The translations under genes were made by a program, and so were the position numbers. The notes beneath the pieces are model-generated. The model was not told where the DNA came from and made no database searches. It saw only the letters and a program-made list of their open reading frames with translations. This document shows, in pieces, positions 7,891 to 16,236 of a stretch of 19,097 nucleotides of DNA (position 1 is the stretch's first letter; each line of letters begins with the position of its first letter). The stretch comes from CAZHRJ01 sp964534765 (GTDB taxonomy: Bacteria; Lindowbacteria; 2-12-FULL-62-27), in contig CAZHRJ010000048.1 of the NCBI GenBank assembly GCA_964534765.1, forward strand, positions 1 to 19,097, in the 5' to 3' direction.

Positions 7891-9760
7891 AGTCTTCGAT
7901 CAGCTTCGAATTCCCTGCCTGATGAATGGGATTTTCTTTCCCTATCTTATCGCCTTCGCCCTCATTATCCTCTTTTTGAAATCCAGGGAAAAACTCGCCT
8001 TGGCCGTGTCGCTCCTGGCTTCCGGCGTTGTCCTGGTATCCACCGCGATTTTGTTCTTCCGCCACCACGGCCTGGCAGTACAGTCCGATATGCCCCTGCC
8101 GCCCGTCACGTACACCGTCGATTGGTTGATAACCCGGTCGGCGACATTTCAATTCGGGTATCTGGTCGATTCGCTGACCGTGCTGATGTTGATCGTGGTT
8201 GAGGCCGTGAGTTTCCTGGTTCAGCTCTATTCCATCGGGTACATGAAGGGCGATCCAAGCCGCGCCAGGTTTTTCGCGTATCTGTCCCTCTTTTCCGCCG
8301 CAATGACCGGCCTGGTCATTTCACCGAACCTGCTTCAGACGTACATCTTCTGGGAACTGGTCGGGCTCTGTTCGTATTTGCTCATCGGATTCTGGTGGCA
8401 TAAGCCCGAAGCGGCCGCAGCGGCGAAAAAAGCGTTTGTGATGACCCGATTCGGCGATCTGGGCATGTTCCTCGGACTCCTCATGCTGCTTTACTACAAG
8501 GGCAACGCCGCCTTCGTCGATTTCGCATCACTGGGCCTTGAGGCGGGGCTGGCCACCTGCATCTCGCTGCTGCTCTTTTGCGGGGTCATCGGCAAAAGCT
8601 CCCAGTTCCCGCTCCATGTATGGCTCCCGGACGCGATGGAAGGCCCAACCCCGGTTTCGGCTCTCATCCACGCCGCGACGATGGTGGTCGCGGGCGTCTA
8701 CCTGCTCTCCCGCGCCGCTCCCATTTTCATGGCTTCTCAGACGGCGATGAGCGTCATCTTTATTTTCGGCGCCGTTACCGCTTTCCTTGCCGCCACCATG
8801 GCCTGCGTCCAGCGCGACATCAAAAAAGTCTGGGCGTACTCCACCATCTCACAGCTCGGATACATGGTCCTCGCGTTCGGCGCCGGCAGCTCCCAGGCGA
8901 GCATGTTCCACCTGTTCACTCATGCCTTCTACAAGGCCCTCCTCTTTCTTTCGGCTGGAAGTTTTATCCATCATGCGCATTCGAATGACATCATCGACAT
9001 CGCCAAAAAGGGCGGACGCGGGATGATCATTACATACGGGACCATGATCGTCGGGGCAATTGCCCTCGCTGGAATTTATCCCTTTTCGGGATTTTGGAGC
9101 AAGGACGCGATTTTGGTCGCCGTGAAGGCGATGGGTAATCCGGTCGGCTTTGGGTTTGTGGCCTTTACCGGATTCCTCACCGCCTACTATTCCTTTCGCG
9201 TTGTATTCCTGATCGGGCGCAATCAATCTCCCCATGCGCCGGGCGGCCATGGAGACCATCACGGAGACTCACCCCTGACCATGACCGGCCCACTCATGGT
9301 CCTGGCGGCGGCGACGATCGGTGTTGGATTCTGGGAAGGCGCCTTCGGTCATTATCTCGCGGGCGCCGCCCACGGGCCGATCCACTGGGACGTGGCCGGA
9401 CCGTCGCTCATTCTCGCCGGCCTTGGAATTGTGCTGGCCGGCGCGTCATTCGGATGGAACCTGAATGAGGAGGGTGTGGTTGACCGTTTGCCGGTGATGG
9501 ACATTCCACGGAAAAAATATTATCTCGACGATTTTTATCTATGGGTCACCCACCGGATTGTTCTTGGGTGCTCTTTTCTCTGCGCCTATATCGACCGCCA
9601 TTTCGTGGACGGAAGCGTTAACGGCGTCTCCGACACCGTCCGGTGGATGGGCAACCAGTGGTCACGATTGCAGAGCGGACAGATCCAGCTGTATCTCAAC
9701 GCGTTGGTTTTGATGTTCTCGGTGATGGGCCTGGGAATCTATTTTGCGGTGAAGTTCTAG
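7883..9760 (+). CDS. nuoL: NADH-quinone oxidoreductase subunit L
   Basis: The 625-residue distal antiporter-like proton channel of complex I (ND5 homologue). Key residues are in place: Glu158 in TYIFWELVGLCSYLLIGFWW and Lys238 in GKSSQFPLHVWLPDAMEG (237-254), followed by PTPVSALIHAATMVVAGVYL. The conserved LYSIGYM precedes the core. A His-rich loop (HAPGGHGDHHGD) lies in the cytoplasmic-side region past residue 440. The C-terminal extension expected for the lateral helix and final TM is present, ending NALVLMFSVMGLGIYFAV. The N-terminal 20 residues are unlike the usual start, and the first helix may be divergent. ATG at 7883 overlaps the nuoK end. Confidence 0.96.
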   Translation: MVEVFDQLRIPCLMNGIFFPYLIAFALIILFLKSREKLALAVSLLASGVVLVSTAILFFRHHGLAVQSDMPLPPVTYTVDWLITRSATFQFGYLVDSLTVLMLIVVEAVSFLVQLYSIGYMKGDPSRARFFAYLSLFSAAMTGLVISPNLLQTYIFWELVGLCSYLLIGFWWHKPEAAAAAKKAFVMTRFGDLGMFLGLLMLLYYKGNAAFVDFASLGLEAGLATCISLLLFCGVIGKSSQFPLHVWLPDAMEGPTPVSALIHAATMVVAGVYLLSRAAPIFMASQTAMSVIFIFGAVTAFLAATMACVQRDIKKVWAYSTISQLGYMVLAFGAGSSQASMFHLFTHAFYKALLFLSAGSFIHHAHSNDIIDIAKKGGRGMIITYGTMIVGAIALAGIYPFSGFWSKDAILVAVKAMGNPVGFGFVAFTGFLTAYYSFRVVFLIGRNQSPHAPGGHGDHHGDSPLTMTGPLMVLAAATIGVGFWEGAFGHYLAGAAHGPIHWDVAGPSLILAGLGIVLAGASFGWNLNEEGVVDRLPVMDIPRKKYYLDDFYLWVTHRIVLGCSFLCAYIDRHFVDGSVNGVSDTVRWMGNQWSRLQSGQIQLYLNALVLMFSVMGLGIYFAVKF

Positions 9761-9762
9761 AC

Positions 9763-11250
9763 ATGGGACTGGACATGGAATTCGGCATACTGACCGCGAT
9801 GTGGGTGACTCCCATGATCGGGGTTTTCCTGCTGGTTCTCATTCCGCGTCAATATGAGACAGCCATCCGTTGGGTATCTCTGCTGGCGGCGGCCGTGACA
9901 GTGGTCTTGTCGGTGTATATCTATCTCCACTTTGACCGGCGGGGCGGGTTTCAATTCGAGGAAAACATGATCTGGATCGACTATTTCGGCGTCCGGTATC
10001 ACCACGCCGTCGACGGTCTCTCGGTCCCGCTCTTGCTGTTGACCTCCATCATCATCTTCTGCGGGATCTTGTCCTCCTGGGACGGGATCAAACAGCGGGT
10101 GAAGGAATTCCACATCCTGATGCTGGTGCTGGTTTCCGGAGTTTTCGGCGTGTTCATGGCGCTGGACGCTGTCTTCTTTTTCATCTTTTATGAAATCGCC
10201 GTCCTGCCCATGTACCTGCTCATCATCGTGTGGGGCTCGACCCGCAAGGAATACGCGGGAATGAAATTGACGCTCTATTTGCTTTTTGGATCAGTCTTCG
10301 TATTGATCGGCCTCATCGCGCTCTATGTCCACACTGGCATGAAAACCACCGACCTGATCGAACTCAAGGCCGCGCTTCTCGCCCATCCGCCGTCAGACAG
10401 GTTCATCCGCATCATCTTTCCGATGCTCTTCGTCGGATTCGGCATCTTGGCCGGGCTATGGCCCTTTCACACTTGGTCCCCGGACGGACACGTGGCCGCA
10501 CCGACGGCCGCGTCCATGCTCCACGCCGGCGTTCTCATGAAACTGGGGGCGTTCGGCATCCTGCGCGTCGGCGTCTACCTTCTGCCCGAGGGTCTTCGAT
10601 ACTGGGCCGACATGATCGTGGCGCTGTCGCTGGTCAATATCGTCTACGGGGCGTTCGTCGCCATCCATCAAACGGATTTGAAATTCGTCATCGGATATTC
10701 TTCCGTCTCGCATATGGGAATGGTCATGTTCGGCATCGGCATGATGAACCAGGAGGGATTTTTCGGTGCCGCGTTTCAGATGTTCGCGCATGGCGTCATG
10801 ACAGCACTCTTTTTTGCCTGCGTCGGCGCGATCTACGACAGGGCGCACACCCGGTACATCCCCGCGTTCGGAGGCATTTACAGGAAAATGCCAATTGTCT
10901 GTTCGGCGTTTCTCTGCGCCGGCCTCGCGGGACTTGGCCTTCCGGGATTAGCGGGATTCGTCGCTGAATTTCTCGTATTCTGGGGCGCATTCAAGGCCCA
11001 CCCGCTGATCGCGTCTATCGCGGTGGTCGGGCTGGTCCTGACGGCGTTTTATGTCCTTCGGGTATTTCAGCGGGCGTTTTATGGAGAGCCCAATCCCAAG
11101 TGGGACGGCCTGACCGATTCGTCCCCGGTTCAAAACACCGCGTACGCCATTTTGATCGGCACGATGATGGTCTATGGCGTTTATCCCCGGTTGTTCTTGG
11201 ACGTCATCGAAGCCGATATGCTCCGGCTTTTGTCGGAGGTCGTCCGGTGA
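9763..11250 (+). CDS. nuoM: NADH-quinone oxidoreductase subunit M
   Basis: A 495-residue antiporter-like proton channel (ND4 homologue). Glu144 in FFIFYEIAVLPMYLLIIVWG and Lys260 in LHAGVLMKLGAFGILRVG match the conserved TM5 glutamate and TM8 lysine. The segment that normally reads K-x-P-x-x-P-x-H-x-W is LAGLWPFHTWSPDGHVAAPT, so the TM7 lysine (Lys234 in E. coli) is replaced by Leu229. I chose ATG 9763, two bases after the nuoL stop. The frame is open farther back to 9643, but that part overlaps nuoL and reads as non-membrane residues. ATG 9775, with GGGACTGG upstream, is an alternative start. The stop overlaps the GTG of nuoN. Confidence 0.95.
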   Translation: MGLDMEFGILTAMWVTPMIGVFLLVLIPRQYETAIRWVSLLAAAVTVVLSVYIYLHFDRRGGFQFEENMIWIDYFGVRYHHAVDGLSVPLLLLTSIIIFCGILSSWDGIKQRVKEFHILMLVLVSGVFGVFMALDAVFFFIFYEIAVLPMYLLIIVWGSTRKEYAGMKLTLYLLFGSVFVLIGLIALYVHTGMKTTDLIELKAALLAHPPSDRFIRIIFPMLFVGFGILAGLWPFHTWSPDGHVAAPTAASMLHAGVLMKLGAFGILRVGVYLLPEGLRYWADMIVALSLVNIVYGAFVAIHQTDLKFVIGYSSVSHMGMVMFGIGMMNQEGFFGAAFQMFAHGVMTALFFACVGAIYDRAHTRYIPAFGGIYRKMPIVCSAFLCAGLAGLGLPGLAGFVAEFLVFWGAFKAHPLIASIAVVGLVLTAFYVLRVFQRAFYGEPNPKWDGLTDSSPVQNTAYAILIGTMMVYGVYPRLFLDVIEADMLRLLSEVVR

Positions 11251-12701
11251 CCGATAAATTTCTGCTCTTTTTGCCGGAGACCTACGTCCTTGGCCTTGCC
11301 ATCTTCTGGCTGCTGGTCTCGCTTATTAAGCCGGCCAAGAAGGACTACACCTGGATGTCCATCGGGCTGGGCGCCATTGGGGTTCTCATAGCGGCGTATT
11401 CCACCTTCGGCGAAAGCGCCATCGGCAGTGTGGTCACCCAGGTCAGGTTTTACGGAGTCTACCGCATTGATCTCTTCTCGCAGGGATTCAAACTCCTGCT
11501 CATCCTCGGATACGTTTTGATCTTGAATCTGCCCAAGAGCGAAAAGTCCCTGGTCAAATCCTCGCAGGCCGAATACCATTTCCTCCTCGCCACGGCGCTC
11601 TTCGGCATGATGCTTCTCACCAGCGCCTACGATCTTCTGGTCCTCTATCTCGCCTTGGAAACCACGTCCTACAGTTTCTATATCCTCGCCGTCCTTCGCC
11701 GGCGGGTGACCGAATCGACGGAGGCGGGCCTCAAATACGTCCTCTTCGGCGCCGCTTCCTCGGCTGTCATGCTGTTCGGAATCGCCTATCTCTACGGACT
11801 GACCGGGACAACCTCATTGCCGGCGGTGCTGGAGAGATCTTCGGAGTTGGGATCAACGGCAGGGTATGTGCTGGGCGCGGTTTTTCTTTTCGGAGGACTC
11901 TTTTTTAAACTCTCCGCTTTCCCGTTCCATTTCTGGGCGCCGGACGTCTATGAGGGCACCAGCAATCAGGTGGCGGCCTATCTTGGAACCGTTTCCAAAG
12001 TCGCCGCTACCGCTCTCGCGCTTCGCATCATTTCACTCCTGCCGAATCCGCTGGAGGCGATCAATGTCATTCTATGGGTCTCCGCTTTCGCGTCCATGGT
12101 TTACGGAAATTTCGTGGCCATCCGGCAGACCGAAATCAAGCGGATGCTGGCGTACTCCGGGATCGGGCATGTGGGATATATCCTGGTGGGTGTCATGGCC
12201 GCGCTGAATATGGGGGAGTTCGGCTACACCGCCACCATCTACTACGCCGGAATGTATCTCATCATGAACTTCGCCGCATTCCTCGTCGTCCACGCGTGCA
12301 TCGACGAAACCGGCCAGACGTTGATCCGGAATTTCAACGATCTCCATCACAGGTCCCCGATTCTCTGCGCAACTCTGGTGATTTCCATGTTTACCCTGGG
12401 CGGCATTCCACCGATGGCGGGATTTTTCGGCAAGCTCTATCTGTTTATGGCCGCCTACAAGGCGGGATTCAGATGGCTGGTGGTGATCGGACTTTTCAGC
12501 AGTTTCGTATCTCTGTATTATTACCTCAGGGTTTGCAAAGCCGCTTTCCTGGACCGGGCGCCGGCGCCGCTTCCAGCCATACCGTTTTGCGCGCGCCGGG
12601 AAGCGTTGTGCCTTGCCCTGATTGCCTACATGCTCTTTTTCGGATTTTTTTCCAACGCGGTCGATCAATATGCCAATATCGCCAAGTCACTCCTGAATTG
12701 A
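11247..12701 (+). CDS. nuoN: NADH-quinone oxidoreductase subunit N
   Basis: A 484-residue antiporter-like proton channel (ND2 homologue), proximal in the membrane arm. Glu138 in LYLALETTSYSFYILAVLRR, Lys221 in LFFKLSAFPFHFWAPDVYEG and Lys251 in YLGTVSKVAATALALR are the three conserved proton-path residues. KRMLAYSGIGHVGYILVG is the usual TM10-11 region. The start is taken as GTG 11247, which overlaps the nuoM stop (GTGA). The frame is open farther upstream, but that part lies inside nuoM and is Arg-rich. TGA at 12699-12701 overlaps a TTG start of the nucleotidyltransferase gene, so the operon continues into a non-respiratory gene. Confidence 0.95.
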   Translation: MTDKFLLFLPETYVLGLAIFWLLVSLIKPAKKDYTWMSIGLGAIGVLIAAYSTFGESAIGSVVTQVRFYGVYRIDLFSQGFKLLLILGYVLILNLPKSEKSLVKSSQAEYHFLLATALFGMMLLTSAYDLLVLYLALETTSYSFYILAVLRRRVTESTEAGLKYVLFGAASSAVMLFGIAYLYGLTGTTSLPAVLERSSELGSTAGYVLGAVFLFGGLFFKLSAFPFHFWAPDVYEGTSNQVAAYLGTVSKVAATALALRIISLLPNPLEAINVILWVSAFASMVYGNFVAIRQTEIKRMLAYSGIGHVGYILVGVMAALNMGEFGYTATIYYAGMYLIMNFAAFLVVHACIDETGQTLIRNFNDLHHRSPILCATLVISMFTLGGIPPMAGFFGKLYLFMAAYKAGFRWLVVIGLFSSFVSLYYYLRVCKAAFLDRAPAPLPAIPFCARREALCLALIAYMLFFGFFSNAVDQYANIAKSLLN

Positions 12702-13489
12702 ACGCCATTCCGGTCGTCATCCTGGCGGGCGGCCAGGGAACGCGCTTGGCCGAACATACGGAATCCATTCCCAAACCCATGGTCCCGGTCGGAAACCGTC
12801 CGATCCTCTGGCATATCATGAAAATATTCTCCTCTTACGGGTTTCGGCGATTCATCCTGTGTCTGGGGTACAAGGGCGAGTGCATCAAAGACTATTTCCT
12901 GAGGTATCGGATGTTCAACAGCGATTTCACGGTGGACCTGGGACAGCCTCAAGCGCTGGAAATTCATTCATCGAATCTCTCCGAGGACTGGCGGGTGACG
13001 ATGGTGGATACCGGCCAGACCGCGATGACGGGATCTCGTGTCAAACGGATTGCTAAATACATTGACACCGATCAGTTCCTCCTGACCTACGGAGACGGCG
13101 TCGCGGATGTGGATATCGCCAAGCTCCTGGCCTTTCACCGCAGACACGGCAAACTGGCGAGCGTCACCGGCGTCAGTCCGCCGTCCCGATTCGGTGAGAT
13201 CACGGCCAAGGCGGACCGGGTGATCCGTTTCGGTGAAAAACCGGTTCTGGACTCGCGCCTGATCAATGGCGGGTTCTTTGTTTTTCGCCGTGAGGCGCTC
13301 AAATACTTTACAGCCGGCGATGGCTGTGTGCTCGAACAGGCCCCCCTGCGGAAACTCGCCGCCGCCGGGCAGCTCCGGGTATTCCGGCACCGGGGATTCT
13401 GGCAGTGCATGGACACGATGCGCGACTTGGCCATGCTGGAAAAAATATGGAAATCCGGCAATCCCCCATGGAAGGTTTGGCAAGGGTAG
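12698..13489 (+). CDS. rfbF: Glucose-1-phosphate cytidylyltransferase-like nucleotidyltransferase
   Basis: A 263-residue sugar-phosphate nucleotidyltransferase, close to the usual 257 of RfbF, which makes CDP-glucose from CTP and glucose-1-phosphate for 3,6-dideoxyhexose synthesis. The nucleotide loop is LAGGQGTRL (9-17), followed by PKPMVPVGNRPILWHIMKI. The metal-binding strand is LTYGDGVADVDI (129-140), with Asp133. The RfbF-like features are SSYGFRRFILCLGYKGECIK, the NGGFFVF segment, and FWQCMDTMRDLAMLEKIW near the end, closing with PWKVW. The only sensible start is TTG 12698 (TTGA overlap with nuoN), because the frame upstream runs through nuoN. No CDP-glucose 4,6-dehydratase is adjacent. 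Another nucleotide specificity (for example dTTP) is possible but less likely. Confidence 0.87.
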   Translation: MNAIPVVILAGGQGTRLAEHTESIPKPMVPVGNRPILWHIMKIFSSYGFRRFILCLGYKGECIKDYFLRYRMFNSDFTVDLGQPQALEIHSSNLSEDWRVTMVDTGQTAMTGSRVKRIAKYIDTDQFLLTYGDGVADVDIAKLLAFHRRHGKLASVTGVSPPSRFGEITAKADRVIRFGEKPVLDSRLINGGFFVFRREALKYFTAGDGCVLEQAPLRKLAAAGQLRVFRHRGFWQCMDTMRDLAMLEKIWKSGNPPWKVWQG

Positions 13490-13507
13490 AGATCTCCGGG
13501 ATTCGGG

Positions 13508-14068
13508 TTATTTCCTTGAAAGTTCAGTACTCAGTTCTTCCATGGCTTCCTCGTAGGCCGCAACTGTTTCCTCGTTGAATAAGACAAAGCGAATCATTGT
13601 GACCGTACCGGAATCGTTGACGAGCGTATCCGCGCAAGTTTTCAAGGCAATCCGGGATGCCGGGTTCAACGGATAGCCGTAGGCGCCGGTCGAGATGGAT
13701 GGGAAAGCGATGTGCCGGATCTGAGTCTCCTTGGCCCTCTCCAGGCTCTCCCGGTACGCCACGGCCAGACGTTCGGCCTCGCCCTTTTTGCCGCCTCGCC
13801 ACACGGGACCTACGGCGTGGATGACAAACCGCGCCGGTAGATTACCGCCGCCGGTTACCACGGCCTGGCCGGTATCGATCCCGTTCGGATACTTTCGCGT
13901 GCATTCCTCGAGAATGTCGGGTCCGCCAGCCCTGTGAATGGCTCCATCCACGCCCCCGCCGCCCCTCAAGGTGCGGTTGGCGGCGTTCACGATCGCGTCG
14001 GTTGATTGCAGGGTGATGTCTCCCGAAACCAGCTCGATCAGGCCACGGCCGACCTTCAGGCGCCGCAT
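13508..14068 (-). CDS. Macro-domain protein (ADP-ribose-binding / deacylase type)
   Basis: A 186-residue single-domain macro protein of the MacroD/YmdB type, which binds ADP-ribose and commonly hydrolyses O-acetyl-ADP-ribose or mono-ADP-ribosyl groups on acidic residues. SGDITLQSTDAIVNAANRTL (15-34) holds the adenine-contacting Asp17 and the catalytic-loop asparagines. GGGGVDGAIHRAGG (36-49) is the diphosphate-side loop of hydrolytic MacroD enzymes. FPSISTGAYGYP (122-133) is the second phosphate loop. The full set suggests a catalytically competent enzyme. The gene begins 8 bases after the ThDP-enzyme stop on the same strand, so it is very probably co-transcribed. The nearest purine-rich site (AGGAAG) is 14 bases from the ATG. 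It ends 18 bases from the oppositely oriented rfbF-like gene, with no clear terminator between. Confidence 0.92.
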   Translation of the reverse strand: MRRLKVGRGLIELVSGDITLQSTDAIVNAANRTLRGGGGVDGAIHRAGGPDILEECTRKYPNGIDTGQAVVTGGGNLPARFVIHAVGPVWRGGKKGEAERLAVAYRESLERAKETQIRHIAFPSISTGAYGYPLNPASRIALKTCADTLVNDSGTVTMIRFVLFNEETVAAYEEAMEELSTELSRK

Positions 14069-14076
14069 GGAAAATG

Positions 14077-15717
14077 CTATATCTTCCTGGCGAGCCGCTT
14101 CGCGATGCGTTCCATCGCGATGGATCGGTCGTATTTGTCCAGAATCACATTGATCAGACTGAATGACTTCCTGTTTTGATGCGATGCCCTCAGAGCGTTC
14201 TCAAACCCGACCTCGTCTTTCACCCTGAATCCGCGTCCCCCGCCGAGGACCTCCGGCAGACGGTGATAGGCCCATTCGGTCACGTCGTTGTAGGGGCCGT
14301 CCTGGATTTGCCGTTCGGTCGCAAAGCCACGGTTGTTCAGGATCATCACAATGGGATTCAATCCCAGTCTCTGGATGGTTGACAGTTCCATCCCCGTCAT
14401 CTGAAACGCACCATCCCCCACCAGAACAAGCGGGCGGAGTTTCGGATTCGCCAGTTGGGCGCCCAATGCCGCGGGAACGGCGAATCCCATCGATGTGTAG
14501 TAGGCCGGGGAGAGAAATTCCGTCCGGCGGTGAATCACCAGGTCCGAGGCCGCGAAAAGGGCGTCGCCGATGTCGGCGATGACCACCATGTCGTCCTTTA
14601 AAAAGGAATTGAGCCGCTGGAAACATCGGGTCACTCGAACGGGCGTGTTCGGCCGCGCGGGGTTGACCGTCATAAACGCGGCCGGGTTGGGATGCGCCCG
14701 GCGCGGTTGGCTTCGGAGCGGGGACCGGATCAGGCCTTTCAGAAAATCACCGAATAACACGTCCTCAAAATGATGGTGCCGGATGGATATTTTTTCCGAT
14801 GTGGCCTCGATGCAGTTTTTCCGGTCGAGCTTCGCGGTGAAAATCCCCATGTTGATGTCGGTCAGAACGGTTCCCAGCATGATCACGCAATCCGATGACT
14901 CCACAAATAATCGCACCTCCTCTCGGCCCATGGCGCCCTCGTAGATGCCGATGTAGCCGGGGTGCTTCTCGCTGATGACCGATTTCCCGAGCAGCGTCGC
15001 TGCCACCGGGATGCGGGTCTTGTCTGCCAGCCGCACCAGATATGGCTGGAGACCAAACCGATGAATTTCTACATCCGCCAGAATGACCGGCCGGCGAGAC
15101 TCGTTGACCATTCGCGACGCCTCGCCCAGCGCTTCCCGCAGACTCTCGGGATCGCTTCGCTCAATCACACGCTCCGAAGGTTTCCGCGTAGTGTCGATCT
15201 CGGCGTCGGTCATGTCCCTCGGAATCTCGATGTACGCCGGCCGTTTGTAACGGAGCGCCGCGTCGATGACTCGGTCGATTTCCGCGGCGGCCGTCCGCGG
15301 ATCGTCGAGAACGGTTGAGGCGATGGTGATCTTGTCAAACACGTCCTTTTGCGTCGAGAAGTCGCGCACTTTGTGATGAAGAAGCGGATCACGGACCCGC
15401 TCCTGTATGCCGGGTGATCCGGAAATCACGATCACGGGAGATTTTTCCGCAAACGCCCCGGCGATGGGGTTGCAAACGTTGAAGCCGCCGACACAGTAGG
15501 TGACGCAGACCGCTCCGATCCCCCGGATCCGGGCGTAAGCGTCGGCGGCGAATCCCGCGCCGTCCTCGCGCGTCGTGATGACGGTCTCGATCCGGCTTTC
15601 CTCCAATAGATCAAAAAAACGCAAAATATAATCGCCGGGAATGCCGAAGATGTGGCCCACTCCCTGCCGCGACAGCCGCCCGATCAGATACCTTCCGATC
15701 GTATTCCCTCGTTTCAT
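14077..15717 (-). CDS. ThDP-dependent 2-oxo-acid decarboxylase (pyruvate/indolepyruvate decarboxylase-like)
   Basis: A 546-residue thiamin-diphosphate enzyme with the three-domain order of pyruvate decarboxylases. The N-terminal PYR domain has FGIPGDY (24-30) and the cofactor-activating Glu51 in TTREDGAGFAADAYAR. The adjacent histidines of non-oxidative decarboxylases are His114-His115 in DPLLHHKVRDF. The PP domain has GDGAFQMTG (434-442) and ILNNRGFATE (459-468), the GDG...NN metal motif. Glu468 lies in the same register to DGPYND as the catalytic Glu of PDC and KivD. The HH plus Glu set points to decarboxylation to an aldehyde rather than acetolactate synthesis; the substrate is unknown. 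ATG 15715-15717 follows AAAGGGGTG on the minus strand. Divergent from the Fur-family gene; the macro-domain gene follows in the same run. Confidence 0.88.
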   Translation of the reverse strand: MKRGNTIGRYLIGRLSRQGVGHIFGIPGDYILRFFDLLEESRIETVITTREDGAGFAADAYARIRGIGAVCVTYCVGGFNVCNPIAGAFAEKSPVIVISGSPGIQERVRDPLLHHKVRDFSTQKDVFDKITIASTVLDDPRTAAAEIDRVIDAALRYKRPAYIEIPRDMTDAEIDTTRKPSERVIERSDPESLREALGEASRMVNESRRPVILADVEIHRFGLQPYLVRLADKTRIPVAATLLGKSVISEKHPGYIGIYEGAMGREEVRLFVESSDCVIMLGTVLTDINMGIFTAKLDRKNCIEATSEKISIRHHHFEDVLFGDFLKGLIRSPLRSQPRRAHPNPAAFMTVNPARPNTPVRVTRCFQRLNSFLKDDMVVIADIGDALFAASDLVIHRRTEFLSPAYYTSMGFAVPAALGAQLANPKLRPLVLVGDGAFQMTGMELSTIQRLGLNPIVMILNNRGFATERQIQDGPYNDVTEWAYHRLPEVLGGGRGFRVKDEVGFENALRASHQNRKSFSLINVILDKYDRSIAMERIAKRLARKI

Positions 15718-15752
15718 GCTTCACCCCTTTACATTTGTCGCGCCCCAGCTAG

Positions 15753-15758
15753 AGTATA
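15753..15758 (-). promoter_or_regulatory. Possible -10 element for the decarboxylase/macro-domain operon
   Basis: On the minus strand the 45-base divergent gap contains TATACT (5 of 6 to consensus), placed to start transcription about 30 bases before the decarboxylase ATG. The -35 candidate is poor (TTCATC/TTTCAT), and it would fall inside the Fur-family coding region. GTATAC is self-complementary, so a weaker TATACC also faces the other gene, but that would start transcription at or after its GTG. No clear Fur-box palindrome was seen. Confidence 0.3.
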
Positions 15759-15762
15759 CCCT

Positions 15763-16230
15763 GTGGCGCCCATAGATGAAATTCTGAAGAACATCCGCAG
15801 CTTCATTAAGGCCAGAGGGTATTTTTTGACAGGTCCCCGATACGATGTGGCCAAGGCCCTGGTGGAGACGCCGACGCATCTCGACGCCGAGGAAATCCAT
15901 CAACTCGTGGGGCAGGCCCGCATCGACGCATCGACCATCTATCGCGTCCTCAACTTGTTTTCCAAACTCCGAATTGTCAGAAAAATTGTTGTCGATAACG
16001 GCCCCGCGCAGTATGAACTCTCCGAACGCTTCCTCCAGCATCACCACCATCTCATCTGCAAACATTGCGGCAAAGTGACTAACTTCGATGAGTATGACCT
16101 CCTGGAGTCGGAACTCACCAAACTCGAAAAACTATTTCGGCGCAAGTATCAGTTCGTGGTGGTGGACCATAAACTGGAATTTGAAGGCGTGTGCGTTGAC
16201 TGCTCTGGATCGAAGGGCAAATCGAAGTAG
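15763..16230 (+). CDS. Fur-family transcriptional regulator
   Basis: A 155-residue metalloregulator of the Fur/PerR/Zur family. The N-terminal winged helix includes GYFLTGPRYDVAKALVETPT, DAEEIHQLVG and the recognition segment IDASTIYRVLNLFSKL. The hinge and metal region QHHHHLICKHCGKV (92-105) carries four consecutive histidines and the first structural zinc pair Cys99/Cys102. The second pair is Cys144/Cys147 in GVCVDC. Which metal or peroxide is sensed cannot be told; HHHH replaces the common HHDH. The start is set at GTG 15763 because the family begins about here. The frame is open upstream to 15652, but that part is Pro/Arg-rich and overlaps the divergent gene. There is no good Shine-Dalgarno sequence, so the start is uncertain. 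Its stop lies 6 bases from the opposing permease gene. Confidence 0.9.
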   Translation: MAPIDEILKNIRSFIKARGYFLTGPRYDVAKALVETPTHLDAEEIHQLVGQARIDASTIYRVLNLFSKLRIVRKIVVDNGPAQYELSERFLQHHHHLICKHCGKVTNFDEYDLLESELTKLEKLFRRKYQFVVVDHKLEFEGVCVDCSGSKGKSK

Positions 16231-16236
16231 GGGCCG

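Noticed and set aside
13490..13507. A bidirectional terminator between the rfbF-like and macro-domain genes
   Set aside because: The gap is 18 bases; GAGATCTC is a short palindrome but there is no stable stem with a T-run on either strand.
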